Shown: positions 37,710 to 49,230 of the stretch, one piece after another
Position numbering within the stretch: the first letter of the stretch is position 1
Layout of the letters: each line of letters begins with the position of its first letter
DNA from: Morchella semilibera
Lineage: Eukaryota; Ascomycota; Pezizomycetes; Pezizales; Morchellaceae
Reading direction: 5' to 3'
Assembly (NCBI GenBank): GCA_009192285.1
Contig: WBVU01000003.1
Coordinates: forward strand, 2,635,973-2,699,972
Length of the DNA: 64,000 bases
Translations under genes and position numbers: made by a program
The notes under the pieces: model-generated
The model's input: the letters and a program-made list of their open reading frames with translations, nothing else
Databases searched by the model: none
Told to the model about the DNA's origin: nothing

Positions 37710-38498
37710 TTAGACGGCGTCAATATCGATATCGCCAGCTTCGACATCGAACTCGAAGTTGCATTCGTCTCCACCCTCGTGACCTAGATAGGATAAAAAT
37801 TAGTAAAGAGGAAGCAACATGTAAGATATGCGGGGGCTGGCAAACCATAGGTATCTGTCTCGTTGATCTTGGCATTTTCTGGAAGTTCACCGTAAACCTT
37901 GAGTGAACGGGCCTCATCTGCAGTGTACTTCAAGATGACGTCTCCCTTCTCGTCCTGGTAGTCACGGAGCGACAGAAGAATAATATCTCCTTGGTTGATC
38001 CAGACCTAGAATGTATAAGCGGTAGACCAACAAATATATTTGATATGAGCAGTGGCTTACCTTCTTCCTAAGCTTTCCACGAATATGGGCTAAACGTTTC
38101 TCGCCGTCAAAACATAGGGCTTCCAGACGACCGTTTCCCAACATCTTGGTGACTTGCGCGTATTCTACAATAGATACCCGAGTTAGTTTATTGTAACAAA
38201 ATTTAAACCGCCACACAGAGTATTCCGCGAACCTTGACCATCTTCTTTGAATGTCAGCTCGCGCTTCTCCCTATCGTTCTCGTTCTTTCCTCTACGCCTG
38301 TTTTTACCACCCTATGCGCAGAACTCGTTAGCCACGAAAACCCCAAAGCCTTATTTGGCGGTGTAAATATATGATGGTAGAGTTGGTTGCGGCTGAAGAT
38401 TTTTGGTGGGGCTAATCCAAAACCAACTCTGCGACCGACCACGAGGGAGGGAAGAGCAACTAGAGAGCAGTATGTACCTTTCCCTTATTCTTCGGCAT
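37710..38498 (-). CDS. TIF11: Translation initiation factor eIF1A
   Basis: A 145-residue eIF1A, the small OB-fold factor that binds the 40S A site and promotes scanning and start-codon selection. Five minus-strand exons: 38498-38478, 38311-38233, 38164-38061, 38005-37846 and 37783-37710. The phases agree and the total is exactly 438 nt. The N-terminal tail [20 protein letters not shown] is essentially the universal one. The OB-fold core includes [40 protein letters not shown] and [15 protein letters not shown]. The C-terminal tail is acidic ([12 protein letters not shown]) but slightly shorter than in yeast. No frameshift or missing key residue was seen. It is a good housekeeping anchor for judging composition and splice signals in this window. 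Confidence 0.97.
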
Positions 38499-39300
38499 TT
38501 TATGTAGATCTTCTGAAGTGTTGAGATAGAGATATTCCTATGCGATACCTTTGTAGGATGGGAGGTGACTTGTTACTCGTTGCAGTGGGTGGTTGATGTC
38601 CGGAGAAGAGAGGGGAAGACACGATTGTAGTCTAGTCAAGCGTGATTATGATTCTGACTAAGCATCCCGCGTGTCACTCGTTCATAGAAGGACAGTTGAT
38701 ATATTAGAGCTTTTTTATAGCGCTTTTTTATAGCGCCTCTGGAGGCTATCTAAATTATTGAAATCATTCAATTCATGACACCAGACAGATCAGGATTTTA
38801 GGAGGTTCGGATCTTCCTCACACTCCATCCAACTACTTAGTTCAAGCAACTACAATTCTAACAAACTCCAATCCTTGCTATCCACAACGACTCGTACAAA
38901 AAGAACCTAGCTACGCCCAATACCGCACTACTAAGAGCGTACCCGGGAACACTTTAGGAACAGGGTTTTCAAGGGTCAATACGGGGTTCTCACTTTATAA
39001 GGTCCCCGAACGCACCCTAAATTACACCCGGCCGCTTGACGTACCATGCCGGTTTAGGTAGGATCTACTTCAGTTAGGACGGTCCAAATACGTCTTTGAT
39101 TGCTTAACTAGGAAAGGTGTGTATTCCATTTGTGCTGAAAAGTGAATAACGCCTAAATTTTATGTGTCTTCGAATGCGAGGAAGATGGGGGGAGGCGGAA
39201 AGGGAGAGGGAATTGAATCTAGGGTGGGGAGGACTAGAGAAGGAGTGAAGGAACAGATAAATGGAGGAGACAGAACAGAACAATGGGGGCGCACGTTATA

Positions 39301-39410
39301 TTGTTGTGATTTTCCTTTGTTGAAGATGGTGGCGGAAGAGAGGGTAGGTCTGGGATAGTGTGATTGTTATGATTTTCCTTTGTTGAAGATGGCGGCGGAA
39401 GAGAGGGCAG
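39301..39410 (+). repeat. Tandem direct repeat, 63 bp period
   Basis: A 47-base unit at 39301-39347 (TTGTTGTGATTTTCC and onward to GAAGAGAGGG) recurs at 39364-39410 with about three substitutions. It is a simple tandem duplication in non-coding DNA. Confidence 0.8.
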
Positions 39411-40470
39411 TACCGGGGCAGTACGATATTGTCATAGCCCAAGGGCTGAATACAATTAATGATGTAAAAAAAAATGTGTCTTCGAATCACTGCTTATCAC
39501 TCGTGTTTTAAAAGCGACCCTAGGTATTTGTTAATTCATTAATAAGAAATGCCGAGGATACATGTATGATATATAGAGCCGTATAACTGTGAGAAGTATG
39601 AAAATGGTTACTGGACTGAGTACGATACTTGTATTCATCTAACCTTTAGCATATTATGAGCTTCCACCACTACTGGTACTATAGTGACGGCACTATAAGT
39701 CCTCCTTCTAATCTTGGATGCTACATATCTTTTATGATCTCTGTCCCTAAGGCAATACTATTAGGACGCCAGTAATCCCGGAAAACATGATTCATGAGAA
39801 CGGATGTTGCATTTCTAGGCACCGAAATGGTACCCCGAGGCTGATGATCGATTCAGGGACTTTCGCGAAACATTACGCCCGAACAAAAAGAGACATCAGA
39901 GAGCCAACTGAGGTAGTAAAGCAATTATATTAAAGGCCGGTAATACTCCAGCTCATAAGCAAAGCTTTCCCGGACCGCCGCCGGCTTAATTCTAGCCTTT
40001 GGTCGTTTTTGAGAGTAGCCAGTTTATATAAAGCCCTCTATATATAAATAAACATAAGAGGCCCGCCTCTTGGGGGCGCTAGAGTACTTGAGCTATCCTT
40101 TAACTAAGCAAATATATTATGGTTTTATGTATTATAAAGTAGAGCAGTAAGTTCGAAAAAAGATTGATTGGTTGGAGGCTTGTAATTGGTCTAGCTATAG
40201 CATTAAGTTGTGGTATTGGATATATCCAAAACCCCGGCCATCAAGAACGATCTTTGTTGGGGCATTTATAAAGGTGATAAATATTATGCGTACAAGGTTA
40301 TACTGTATGTATAAGCTATCAACCAATAAATTTGAGTGATCCTTGTTCATGTATTATCACTCGGGAATGTTTCATCGCATATACATGTAATGCTATATAA
40401 CTTGAAAAGTTAGCTCGCGGGTAATACAATCAAGTTTACCAGAACACATATTGGCATGCACATATATATA

Positions 40471-40693
40471 CAGCCACTCCCGAAAAGTCCTAGCACCCTA
40501 CTATATTAAGCCTATCCATGAATTGTATGTAGCCCACTGGCAAACATTCCTCATGCGCATACTCAACAATCGACAGGTATAACTGGAGTAGGGATATTGC
40601 AGCTTTATTCAACTATAGTATAGAGGAACTGGAAAGTAGAAACGACCCCTCATCATTTAGCCCGGGGGTGCCAAGACCTTTAGAATGCGGTTG
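40471..40693 (+). mobile_element. MITE family A, copy 2, TA target duplication intact
   Basis: The left end CAGCCACTCCCGAAAAGTCC and the reverse complement of the right end (CAACCGCATTCTAAAGGTCT) are terminal inverted repeats that continue into T/AGCACCC. TA is present on both sides (40469-40470 and 40694-40695). The interior matches copy 1 at 5151-5384 along its length, including CTACTATATT after the left end and GGGGGTGCCA before the right end. Confidence 0.8.
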
Positions 40694-42081
40694 TACCCAT
40701 AGCCCAAGGGTACATGTATGTATTTATCATTGGTAGTCTTTTTTGAAACGAGAAAATCACAGACATGTACTAGTTACATGTACTTATCTCTTCAAGTTAG
40801 TTAGTAAAGGGGGAAATTATTTGATCGTAACTGCATGACCGAACACTTCAGTCAACGTGCCGATAAGAGGATAGCTAGTCGTGGTGGTAGAATATTATAT
40901 AGCACTCTAGAGCGTCCCGGGATCGATATATATACTGGCGCTTTCAAAAATATCAACTGGATTTCTTCCAATATTATTCCTTTGCTGACTTCCGCTCTTC
41001 TGTTGATAGGGGAAGCTACTTATCTAGTGCGAAATAGTTTGTGAAGCCGTACACTACTTCGGATCTCCAGAATAGGTAGGGATAGGTTCTATTGTTATCT
41101 ATCGATATATGTTGCAATTGCTGTTATACAACACCTTTCTTAGTAACACCTGCGCGGATAGTTTTAAAACGGATTGCTTAAGCATTAATGTCTTAATAAT
41201 GGAACCCAACTGCAGGTTCGATCGTATCTCAAGCCTGTCAGGTACTTCGGGGTTAAGCAAAATAACAGGCCCTTACTACTATATTTACCGCTAGATCATA
41301 TTGGGATACATGATCAAAGTTTTATATCGACCTTTTACAGCCAAAATATCTGTGGGTCATGGGGTCAGCTTCATATAAACTGACCGGAAGGAATGCGGTG
41401 CTAGGGCCAAGGATGAAGGCGCTCGCACACATGATACGATAAACGTGAAATTGTGGCAGTGGAGTTATAGGCTGTATTTTGAGATTCTCAGAAAATTGAG
41501 TTTATGGAGGTTAGGAAATACATATGTATACATATGAGTATCATTTTCATTTGTCATGCCTCTTGATAATCTGCATACGATATCACTCGAGGTCTTAATA
41601 CCAAGTACATACATGTATTATGTCGCATGTCCTAAGCACAATAATTATTGTAATTGGCCACCATTTAAACAGTGAAGGAAGACATCAATCTTAATAGATA
41701 TCTCACCTTTTCTATCCTAATAAAATCATACCTGCCATGCGAGGAATTATGTCCCTGATCATGAGCAGTGTACTAACCAAATACAGGAAGAACTACAATC
41801 CAGCGCTAAGCACAACTCCGTTTCTTAAATCCGACACAGGAATGAGGCTTGGCTGTGCATCCATCAGCTTATTCTTCTGAAACCCTGTCATGATCTTGAG
41901 CTAATAAAGCAGGGGTTTTGATATGCGTGTAGCCCCTCCCCCACATTTCCTATAAGAAGCAACCTCAATACCTCAACAAGCCCGCATCAGACTATTCTGC
42001 CCATTTATACCTCAAGCTACAGCACCTTCAATCCCATCTAAGCTTTCCAAAAGTCACAAATCAAACACAAAAAACCAAAAG

Positions 42082-42782
42082 ATGTCGGAAGCACCAGGCG
42101 TTACTGAGTTCCTCTTCGTGCGCGTCCCCGAAGGCTCCAAGCCTGGTGAAGGCCAGGAAACCTTCTTCAACTCGTCCGCACCTGGATTCATTAATGCCCG
42201 TTACGGCTGGCAGATTGAAGACCCCAGTGTATTCCACTGGTCCATAAGTACGTAATTCATTCAGCTAAGTAATTCTTATAGCTACGGAACAAATCAACTA
42301 ATCATCATGCCCGATTTACAGACTGGGAAACCCTCGACCACCACAAGGCATTCATGGCAACTCCAGGATACCCTGCATTCGTCGAGAAGATTACGGCCTG
42401 GGCCACTGACTTGTCGCTCTTCCACGCTGAACTGACCCCACACCCGAACATTGCGGCGTTCGAGGGGCTTACAACGGAGCTGGTCAAACTCCATCTCAAA
42501 GAGGATGTGACGAAGGAGCATGTGATGGAATCGCGCTCGGCCTTCGAGGAGAGCTTGAGGAAGGCCAAGGGATATCATACTCACTCCATTGGATGGTCGG
42601 TTGAGGATGAGAAGTGCATTGTGGTGATTATTGGGTGGGATAGCAAGGAGGCGCATATTGAGTGGACACAGTCAGAGGATGGGAAAAATACGCTTAAGGG
42701 GCCGGGGGGCTTGTTGCTGATGGTAGAAAAGATTGAGATGTGGCACATCAAGGATGCGGGTGCAGTTGTGCCCCCGAAATAG
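42082..42782 (+). CDS. Dimeric alpha/beta-barrel (ABM-like) protein
   Basis: A 208-residue protein in two exons (42082-42247 and 42322-42782) joined by a 74 bp intron with a GTACGT donor. It resembles fungal two-lobed proteins related to the antibiotic-biosynthesis-monooxygenase or stress-responsive alpha/beta-barrel fold. Each half pairs a TEFLFVRVPEG or KGYHTHSIGWSVED-type strand with a W-x-S/T-x-x-x-H motif: NWETLDHHKAFM at about residues 56-67 and GWDSKEAHIEW at about 168-178. No cofactor-binding residue can be assigned, and many members have no known reaction. The upstream region is CT/CA-rich, and the ATG directly follows an A-rich leader (AACCAAAAG). No frame problem was seen. Confidence 0.75.
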
Positions 42783-44489
42783 TCGGCCAATTGACCCGCT
42801 CCCGGCCCGGCCGTAGGAGCTTGGGATATATGTAGCTATCCACGAACATGCTCTGAGGCAATATAAATCAACCCTTTGTGCCATATTTAAGCTATTACCT
42901 CATCAAAGCCAGATACGTTCAATCTAGTTGTAGGGTTCTCGAGCAATGCAAGACTTGTTTGCCTTTACGTGGAGCAGATCCTGGGGAAGTTGGTATCAGA
43001 TAAACCATAGTAATGCGCTGCACATAAGTAATTAGTAGCACCCCAAAGCTCCAAGCTCTATGGCGGAGCATTCAAATGATAGCTGTAGTATAATAAAATA
43101 ACGGGAGGGAAGTGAGGTATTTCTCAATCAGGAGGCCAATTTCGGTATCGTTACATATAAAGAATGCATATCGGCCCGTAGTTATACTTGGCGAGAATAA
43201 CTTTCCACGGGAAAACGCAAAGGTGGTGGAGGGAATCTTTTCTCGCGGTAAGTACATGTAAGTACTTAAGTACAGGTATATGTACTTTTACTGTCCTTTA
43301 AGAATTATCAACCCTGAAACCTGCCGCGGCCGCCAAGCCCCCCACTACTCGGAACAGCTAAACCCCAACCCTAACAAACCCGTGGTTAGACGTCTTCCAT
43401 CCACCCGGAATGATTGATTGTGAAGAGATTCCACACACAGGGAACCGTGGTGGTGGTGAAAACATGAAGCTCACGGATGAAGATATAAGATGGCCATGGG
43501 TTTACCATTTACTTGATGCCCCGCAGCTAGCTAGCTGGGCACCTCCGGTGTCATGCCCAACGTCGAGCAATCTATTGGCTAACGCCACAACCGCTGCTGA
43601 AAATCGTATCTAGGCGAGTGATCATCCATGAAGAAATCCGGAAGCCAACCGGCTTGCTCTGCGAACAGCAAATAGAAAAGAGTAGATTATATATAAAACG
43701 GCTTTTAAGCGAGAGGGTTTTTTTCTCTACACGCCACTGCAGCTGGTCGGTTGAGTGTTTCCCGGGCGTCATCGCTGGAAATACTCGGAATCTCCGCTTC
43801 CGTGATATGTACCCGAAGAACCCTGTGGACCGTGGTGCAGCTGTCTATCCTAGGCATTTAAGGTTCCACAAAGAGTTCCATATCATCATAAAGTGAAAGG
43901 GGGGGGGGAAAGATGAGCTGGGAAAACGGATGCAAGGGCGGAAAGGTTTTTCCTCCTGAGACACGAAAAACGAAAAGACAAATACTCCACAACAGTTATG
44001 GTGCGTTATCGAATATGTAGTGAAATCTGAAATTCAGTCTCAAACGCAGCGGATAAAAGACATGTAGAGAATTTCCACCGCTGTGGCGATCAAGACTCCA
44101 AAAGCCTGCAGTTTCCCAGTCGCCAGGATCCGGACACATAAAAGGGTCTACTCGGGCTAAACTAACTGGTCCCCGAGCCTAAAGAGCTTAAAAGAGGGCA
44201 TCTCGATCCTCGAATCGGGAGCTGACTAAGCCAGAACTCTTCCGAAACCGCCCGCTAGCGTTGCAAGTTTGGTAGTGGCCGCCGGGCGCTTCCTGTGTGC
44301 CGCTTTGCGCTTTTTTTTTTTTTTTTTTTTTTTTTCCCTCCAACTACTAAACTCTCCCCCCTTCCTCTTCTCAGGTCTTTCCTTTTTGCACTCCTCTCCT
44401 CCCGACGCCCAAGGTCAACAACACCATAACCCTCTCTACTCAATCTCTGCTCAAAAGTTTTTGAATTTCATTTTTGTTTGAGAAAAAAA
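42783..44489. other. Intergenic region
   Basis: No supportable gene. It contains a TACATGTA motif cluster near 43250-43285, a G run near 43900-43908 and, upstream of the phosphate carrier, a T run of about 25 (44311-44335) followed by CT-rich sequence typical of strong fungal promoters. Frames at 43410-43896 lack recognisable content. Confidence 0.6.
44311..44470 (+). promoter_or_regulatory. Pyrimidine-rich promoter/leader of the phosphate carrier
   Basis: A T run and then a CT-rich stretch (CTCCCCCCTTCCTCTTCTC and similar) end shortly before the A-rich leader and the ATG at 44490. Pyrimidine-rich tracts just upstream of transcription starts are common in highly expressed fungal genes. This is an inference from composition; no start site is known. 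Confidence 0.4.
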
Positions 44490-45848
44490 ATGTCGAAAGC
44501 CGTCGAAGCCGTTATCAACCCCCCGCTGAGAAGAAGCTCTCAGGGCTGGCCCTCTACTCTCGTTTTGCCTTTGCTGGAGCTGTCTGCTGTGGTGTTACTC
44601 ATGGAGCGTTAACCCCCGTTGATGTGTAAGTTCTTATCTGCTTTCTCTTTTCTTTTTCTTTCGCGGGGTTGTGAGAGTGGGGGGCGGATATGAGGGAATG
44701 AAATAGGAGAGAGGGGAAACCATCGTGAAATGGCGTAATTTCAGATACCAGAAGAGCTAGGGATCAATCAACGGCGACGACGATGGGGTTCTTCGAAACA
44801 ATACCCGCAATTATTCGCAGAAATATATGAGGATATTGACGTGGGCTACATCGCTAACGTCTTTCCACAGCGTAAAAACCCGTATCCAGCTCGACCCCGC
44901 CAAGTACAACAGGGGCCTCATCGGAGGTTTCAAGCAGGTTGTTCAGAGTGAAGGTGCTGGCGCCCTTTTGACCGGTTTCGGTCCTACTGCTGCCGGATAC
45001 TTCCTCCAGGGTGCCTTCAAGTTTGGAGGATACGAGCTTTTCAAGCAGCAGGCCATCAACATTCTCGTGAGTCTTTTTTTTTTTTTTTTTACCCCCCTTC
45101 TCCCTTACGGGACCCCGCGGATAGCTTCAATGCGCGATTTCCCAATTGAGCCTAAACTAAACAACTATTCCAAATAGGGTTATGAAACTGCTCGTGAGAA
45201 CCGCACCGCCGTCTACCTTGCTTCCTCCGCTCTCGCCGAGTTCTTCGCCGATATCGCCCTTTGCCCTCTCGAGGCCACCCGTATCCGTCTCGTCTCCCAG
45301 CCCGACTTTGCCAGCGGTCTTCTCTCCGGATTCTCCAAGATCTTCAAGAATGAGGGTATCGGAGCCTTCTACTCCGGATTCGGGCCCATCCTGTTCAAGC
45401 AGGTCCCCTACACCATGGCCAAGTTCGTCGTGTACGAGAAGGTCTCCGAGGTGATCTACAGCAAGGTCGACAAGTCCACTCTCAGTGATGCCGCGCAGAC
45501 TGGTGTGAACTTGGGATCCGGTCTGGTTGCCGGTATGGCTGCCGCCGTCGTCTCCCAGCCTGCCGACACCATGCTCTCAAAGATCAACAAGACCAAGGGA
45601 CTTCCCGGTGAAGGCACCACCTCCAGGTTGATCAAGATCGCCAAGGAGCTCGGTATCAGGGGATCCTACACCGGTCTCGGCGCCCGTTTGTTTATGGGTA
45701 TGTTTTCACTCACCCCGCATTTGAAGCAACGAATTTTGATTAACTAACACATCAAACAGTTGGAACCCTGACCGCCGGACAGTTTGCCATCTACGGAGAC
45801 ATCAAGAAGGCTCTCGGCGCCGTTGGTGGTGTCGAGATTGGAAAATAG
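44490..45848 (+). CDS. MIR1: Mitochondrial phosphate carrier, one-base frameshift in sequence
   Basis: A mitochondrial carrier-family protein of about 313 residues that imports phosphate into the matrix for ATP synthesis. Exons are 44490-44625, 44871-45066, 45178-45697 and 45760-45848. Three carrier signatures are present: PVDVVKTR (repeat 1), PLEATRIR (repeat 2) and PADTMLSK (repeat 3). The sequences [20 protein letters not shown] and [20 protein letters not shown] are typical of phosphate carriers. Right after the first ten codons the frame breaks in a run of six C (44519-44524). Seven C would read [20 protein letters not shown] and gives exactly 942 nt. No alternative in-frame ATG is available upstream. 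Because the protein is essential for respiration and otherwise perfectly conserved, a sequencing or assembly error is more likely than a null allele. Confidence 0.93.
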
Positions 45849-47226
45849 AGAGGGGGAAAAAGTTTTTTGTTTCTTTTAGATTTGTAGCGTCTACTGTTCT
45901 TGTTTCTGGCTCCACCTTTTTTTTTTCTTTTTTTTTTTCTTTTCTCTTTCCAGGGATGGGTTAGAACTACAACTTTAGAAGGTGCGGTTGCGTGTGTATT
46001 AGATAGACGAGTTAATATATATTCCCCCCCGGTCCTCGACTGAGGGGGCGCGCTGGACTTTGAAGAATAACCTTTGGGCTAGCTCTCACCCGTGAGGTGG
46101 GGAGAGTGTGATTATTAAAAAGAAAAAAAAAGTGTCATATAACTACATAGTGTCTATCTAAGAAGTATATATGTATAAATAGTCTTGGCCAGGAAGTCCT
46201 TGTGGGAAGAGGTTGTTGCCGCACGAGAAGGGAAAAAGAAGTTGTTTACCAGCGTGCGTGTTGTTTACTTACTCCCAGGCACACAAGCACACACATGCAC
46301 ACACATACAGCAGAACCCACTGTACAACGATGTCGATGGCTAGTGGTGGGGCCTCCGTACGTAATGAATCCACCATCCATCCATCCATCCATAGGATATA
46401 TCCATACTATCCATACAAATGAATTGAATGAAATGAAATGAATTACTCAATTACACAGCACCTATGTGCTGTCTGTCACCAACAACCAGCCAATCACAGC
46501 CCCTCCCTCCAATCCAACAGACCAAGTGTCAACTTTCCCCACGATGTTCGTCCCTCCCCCCGTCTCCATGGCAACCAGAGAGGAGGAGGGTAAACAACTC
46601 TGCAGGTTGGTTGGGGGAGGGTTCATGTCAACAACAAAGACAGGACAGTCCCTTTCTTCTCTGATAGACAGACGCACGCACTCTCCTTGCTTTGTCTCTT
46701 ACATATTATTCTCCTTTTACGCACCCCTCTTTTTTCTTTTCTTTCTTCTGCTGCTGCTTCCTTTGTCCCCATTAAGCAGACAGGCAGAACAGACAGACCG
46801 ACAGACAGGCGTCACTCCTCACCTCACCTCACCCACCACCTACCTCACCTCCACGCACGCCGCACGCCGCAAAAGGTCAAAACGTCCTGCAACATCCTTC
46901 GCCCGCAGGGTGGGAATGCGCTAAAACAAAAAGTTTAACGACATTTTTTTTTTTGATCTTGAATTCCATTTCTATACCTGCTATAGTTATTGATAAAGTA
47001 TCAATACCTAATTCTCTATTATCCACCGGCATCACCATCACCCTTATTTTTGGGCCGACTCTCTGTGGGTTATATCTTTGGTACTATTGTAATTTGTTCA
47101 GAGAGTAACCTACAATTCCCTTGTTCCCAATCACACACCTCACCATCACCGCCTGCCCAGCCAACCATTTCAAACAACAAACACCACTCTCCATCTATTC
47201 TGAAAACCTCAGAAACACACACAGCA
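45849..47226. other. Intergenic region
   Basis: No supportable gene. After the phosphate carrier come T-rich runs (45918-45942) that may be part of its 3' end. Further on are CACA and CCAT repeats (about 46264-46306 and 46371-46393) and a CT/CA-rich leader ahead of the next gene. Frames at 46464-46938 lie across the simple repeats and look accidental. Confidence 0.6.
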
Positions 47227-49230
47227 ATGAACACCGAGCGTGAACCATTGAGTCCCCCCGTCTCCCCACCCCCAGAGGAAGAAGACGACGAATATGGCGC
47301 CGAGGGCTCTGACGGCGCCGAAGACCAATACACGCCCGCCGGCGGCTCCGACGAAAAGGGCGACGACTCCGATAATGCCACCGAGAACTACGACGATGAT
47401 GATGATGACGACGAAGTCACCGGCAACAATGTCCCATCATCGCCTCCAACGTCAATTGACAACATGAACAAGAACCGGACACTGTCTGGCGAGAACGCTG
47501 GTGCCACTGACCATTCCGCCGCCGCCGGCGGATATAGGGTTCCCGCCGTGGAGACGGAGGATGAGGATGAGGAAGAGGAGGAGGGGAACCGCCATCCGCA
47601 GGGGGGCTACTTTAAGGGTCACTATGAAGGCTCCTCGCAGTGGGAGGATGAAGAGGGGGAGCCGGCTCATGCTCGACTCTCGTCTCCGCCGCTTATGACC
47701 CGCGTGCAGTCGCAGACTTCGTCGCGAAAGTCCCCAGCTCCAGGCGGGCCTATATTCCCGACACGGCCGCGCCAGAATACAAACCCTACGAAACCGGTCT
47801 TAGGCCATCAGTATATGCGTCGCTCACCTGCTTCCCGCGGGTCCTCAGTGTCTTATGATGGTCAGGACCGCGAGCGTGACCACAGAGATGACCAGAAGAA
47901 ACCGCCGCTTGTGCTCCTTCATGTAACCTTATTGCTCCTGCCAGGCGCCGAAGAAATCGTGCTCCGACACTTGACCCCAACCACGATCGAGAGGGGCGTG
48001 TTGGTGGAACACCCCCGGGGCGACTACAACCTACTTGAAGAGCTGATTCTTGATGGATTGGGCCTTGACGAAGATTACGTCGAGGAATCTACTGAGGCCG
48101 AAGAGCCCCAGGAGAAGACCTGGGAGCAAGCTCTCAACATCCCTCCAGTATCCTCCGCCAAGAAGGCGTGGCAAGTCAGGGTATACGCTTCGAACGGGCT
48201 CATGACCCCCGGCGCATGGAAGAGGGTTTGGGCCGAGATGGAGAGGATTGATGTCGAGATTTGGCCGCGAGGCTACGCGGTTGGCAAGAGGAACCTCCGC
48301 AATTTCGGGTTCGGTGGTCACAGCCGTGGCACAAGCGCCAGTAACATCTCCATCCGCCCGGAAGACGACGACTATGATGTCAATGATCACCGCCGCAAGT
48401 CCTATAGCTCTAGCTTCCCGCGACGAAGTAACAGCAGCGCCAGCGAACTTGTCGCCTCTTCGGCCCCCGTCCCAAACACGCCAGGGCGGTCCCAGGCGCC
48501 ATCGGCAGCACCGAAATCCCGAAAGGGAAGATCACGCAACTCCTCACCTTCAGATCAGCTCAACATTTACTTGGGTCGACTCCTTACACCTCGAGCCGTG
48601 ATGATTGGTGCGGGGATTAACCTACTGCTGTTCCTGTACTTGACCTTGTTCCGGTTTATCAATGTTGGCGCCTGGAAAGCTTCCATCCCAGGCATTTCAC
48701 TGCCTTCCTTCGGCGGTAATAAGGAGATGAGTAACATCAAAGTGGAAATCCAGGAACCACTCCAACCGGGTGGCTGTGTCGTCACTGGAGATGATGATGG
48801 CGCCGAGGGAAATTGCGATGGCGCCCTTGTTATTGATGACGATGATAAGCTTGTTTGCCGGAAATACATGAGCGATGGGGTCTTTGTTGATACCGAGATT
48901 GTTCATCCCGAAGGCAACGCTCCCGTCAATGAGGGTACCGAGAGTGTGGGCGGTCAGGTTGAAGATTGCCACTCCACTGCCCAGGAGCCGGATGATCCTC
49001 AGGTCGAGCAAGGGCAAGCCACCGATAGCGAAACACCCCAATCCGACGATCAGGAGCAGAATTCAGGACAGGAAACGGCGGCTGAGGGGGAGGAGGAGGG
49101 GGAGGCAGTTGAGCATGATTCTGAAGCACCTGTGGCTGGCGAGGAGGTTGATGGTGAAGACGCCGCCCCTGCGGAGGGAGAGGAGGCAGAAATTGAGGAG
49201 GGGAAGTCGAAGAAGTATTTCTTATGGTAA
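47227..49230 (+). CDS. Acidic single-pass membrane protein, unknown function
   Basis: An intronless 667-residue protein. I do not know its function; the central block looks like a conserved ascomycete-specific family. The first 140 residues or so are acidic and Pro/Ser-rich, with an Asp run and a Glu run. A conserved-looking segment follows: KKPPLVLLHVTLLLLPGAEE, ERGVLVEHPRGDYNLLEELI, then WQVRVYASNGLMTPGAWKRV and WAEMERIDVEIWPR. A basic Ser-rich region precedes one hydrophobic segment at about 457-481 (AVMIGAGINLLLFLYLTLFR). The remainder is a short domain containing two CR/GC-type cysteines and a very acidic tail ending KSKKYFLW. The topology suggests a tail-side membrane protein of the ER or nuclear envelope, but that is inference. 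The frame is open 79 codons further upstream; I chose the ATG at 47227 because the acidic domain begins there and the upstream part reads like a leader. Confidence 0.8.
   Translation: MNTEREPLSPPVSPPPEEEDDEYGAEGSDGAEDQYTPAGGSDEKGDDSDNATENYDDDDDDDEVTGNNVPSSPPTSIDNMNKNRTLSGENAGATDHSAAAGGYRVPAVETEDEDEEEEEGNRHPQGGYFKGHYEGSSQWEDEEGEPAHARLSSPPLMTRVQSQTSSRKSPAPGGPIFPTRPRQNTNPTKPVLGHQYMRRSPASRGSSVSYDGQDRERDHRDDQKKPPLVLLHVTLLLLPGAEEIVLRHLTPTTIERGVLVEHPRGDYNLLEELILDGLGLDEDYVEESTEAEEPQEKTWEQALNIPPVSSAKKAWQVRVYASNGLMTPGAWKRVWAEMERIDVEIWPRGYAVGKRNLRNFGFGGHSRGTSASNISIRPEDDDYDVNDHRRKSYSSSFPRRSNSSASELVASSAPVPNTPGRSQAPSAAPKSRKGRSRNSSPSDQLNIYLGRLLTPRAVMIGAGINLLLFLYLTLFRFINVGAWKASIPGISLPSFGGNKEMSNIKVEIQEPLQPGGCVVTGDDDGAEGNCDGALVIDDDDKLVCRKYMSDGVFVDTEIVHPEGNAPVNEGTESVGGQVEDCHSTAQEPDDPQVEQGQATDSETPQSDDQEQNSGQETAAEGEEEGEAVEHDSEAPVAGEEVDGEDAAPAEGEEAEIEEGKSKKYFLW

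Larger units (their letters stand above)
38499..42081. other. Intergenic region with tandem repeat and MITE
   Basis: No supportable gene. It has two GCGCTTTTTTATA-like units near 38710-38738, a 63 bp direct repeat (39301-39410) and a family A MITE (40471-40693). TACATGTA motifs occur near 40384 and 40706-40785. AGCGTACCCGGGAACAC near 38936 and its rough inverted match ending near 39021 could be a small degraded foldback. Confidence 0.6.

Noticed and set aside
38936-39021. Possible foldback with AGCGTACCCGGG-type ends
   Set aside because: The inverted match is too imperfect to delimit an element.
41210-41270. Weak 5S rRNA-like GGGGTTAAGC segment
   Set aside because: Only a few bases agree with 5S internal promoter sequence; no full-length alignment is possible by eye.
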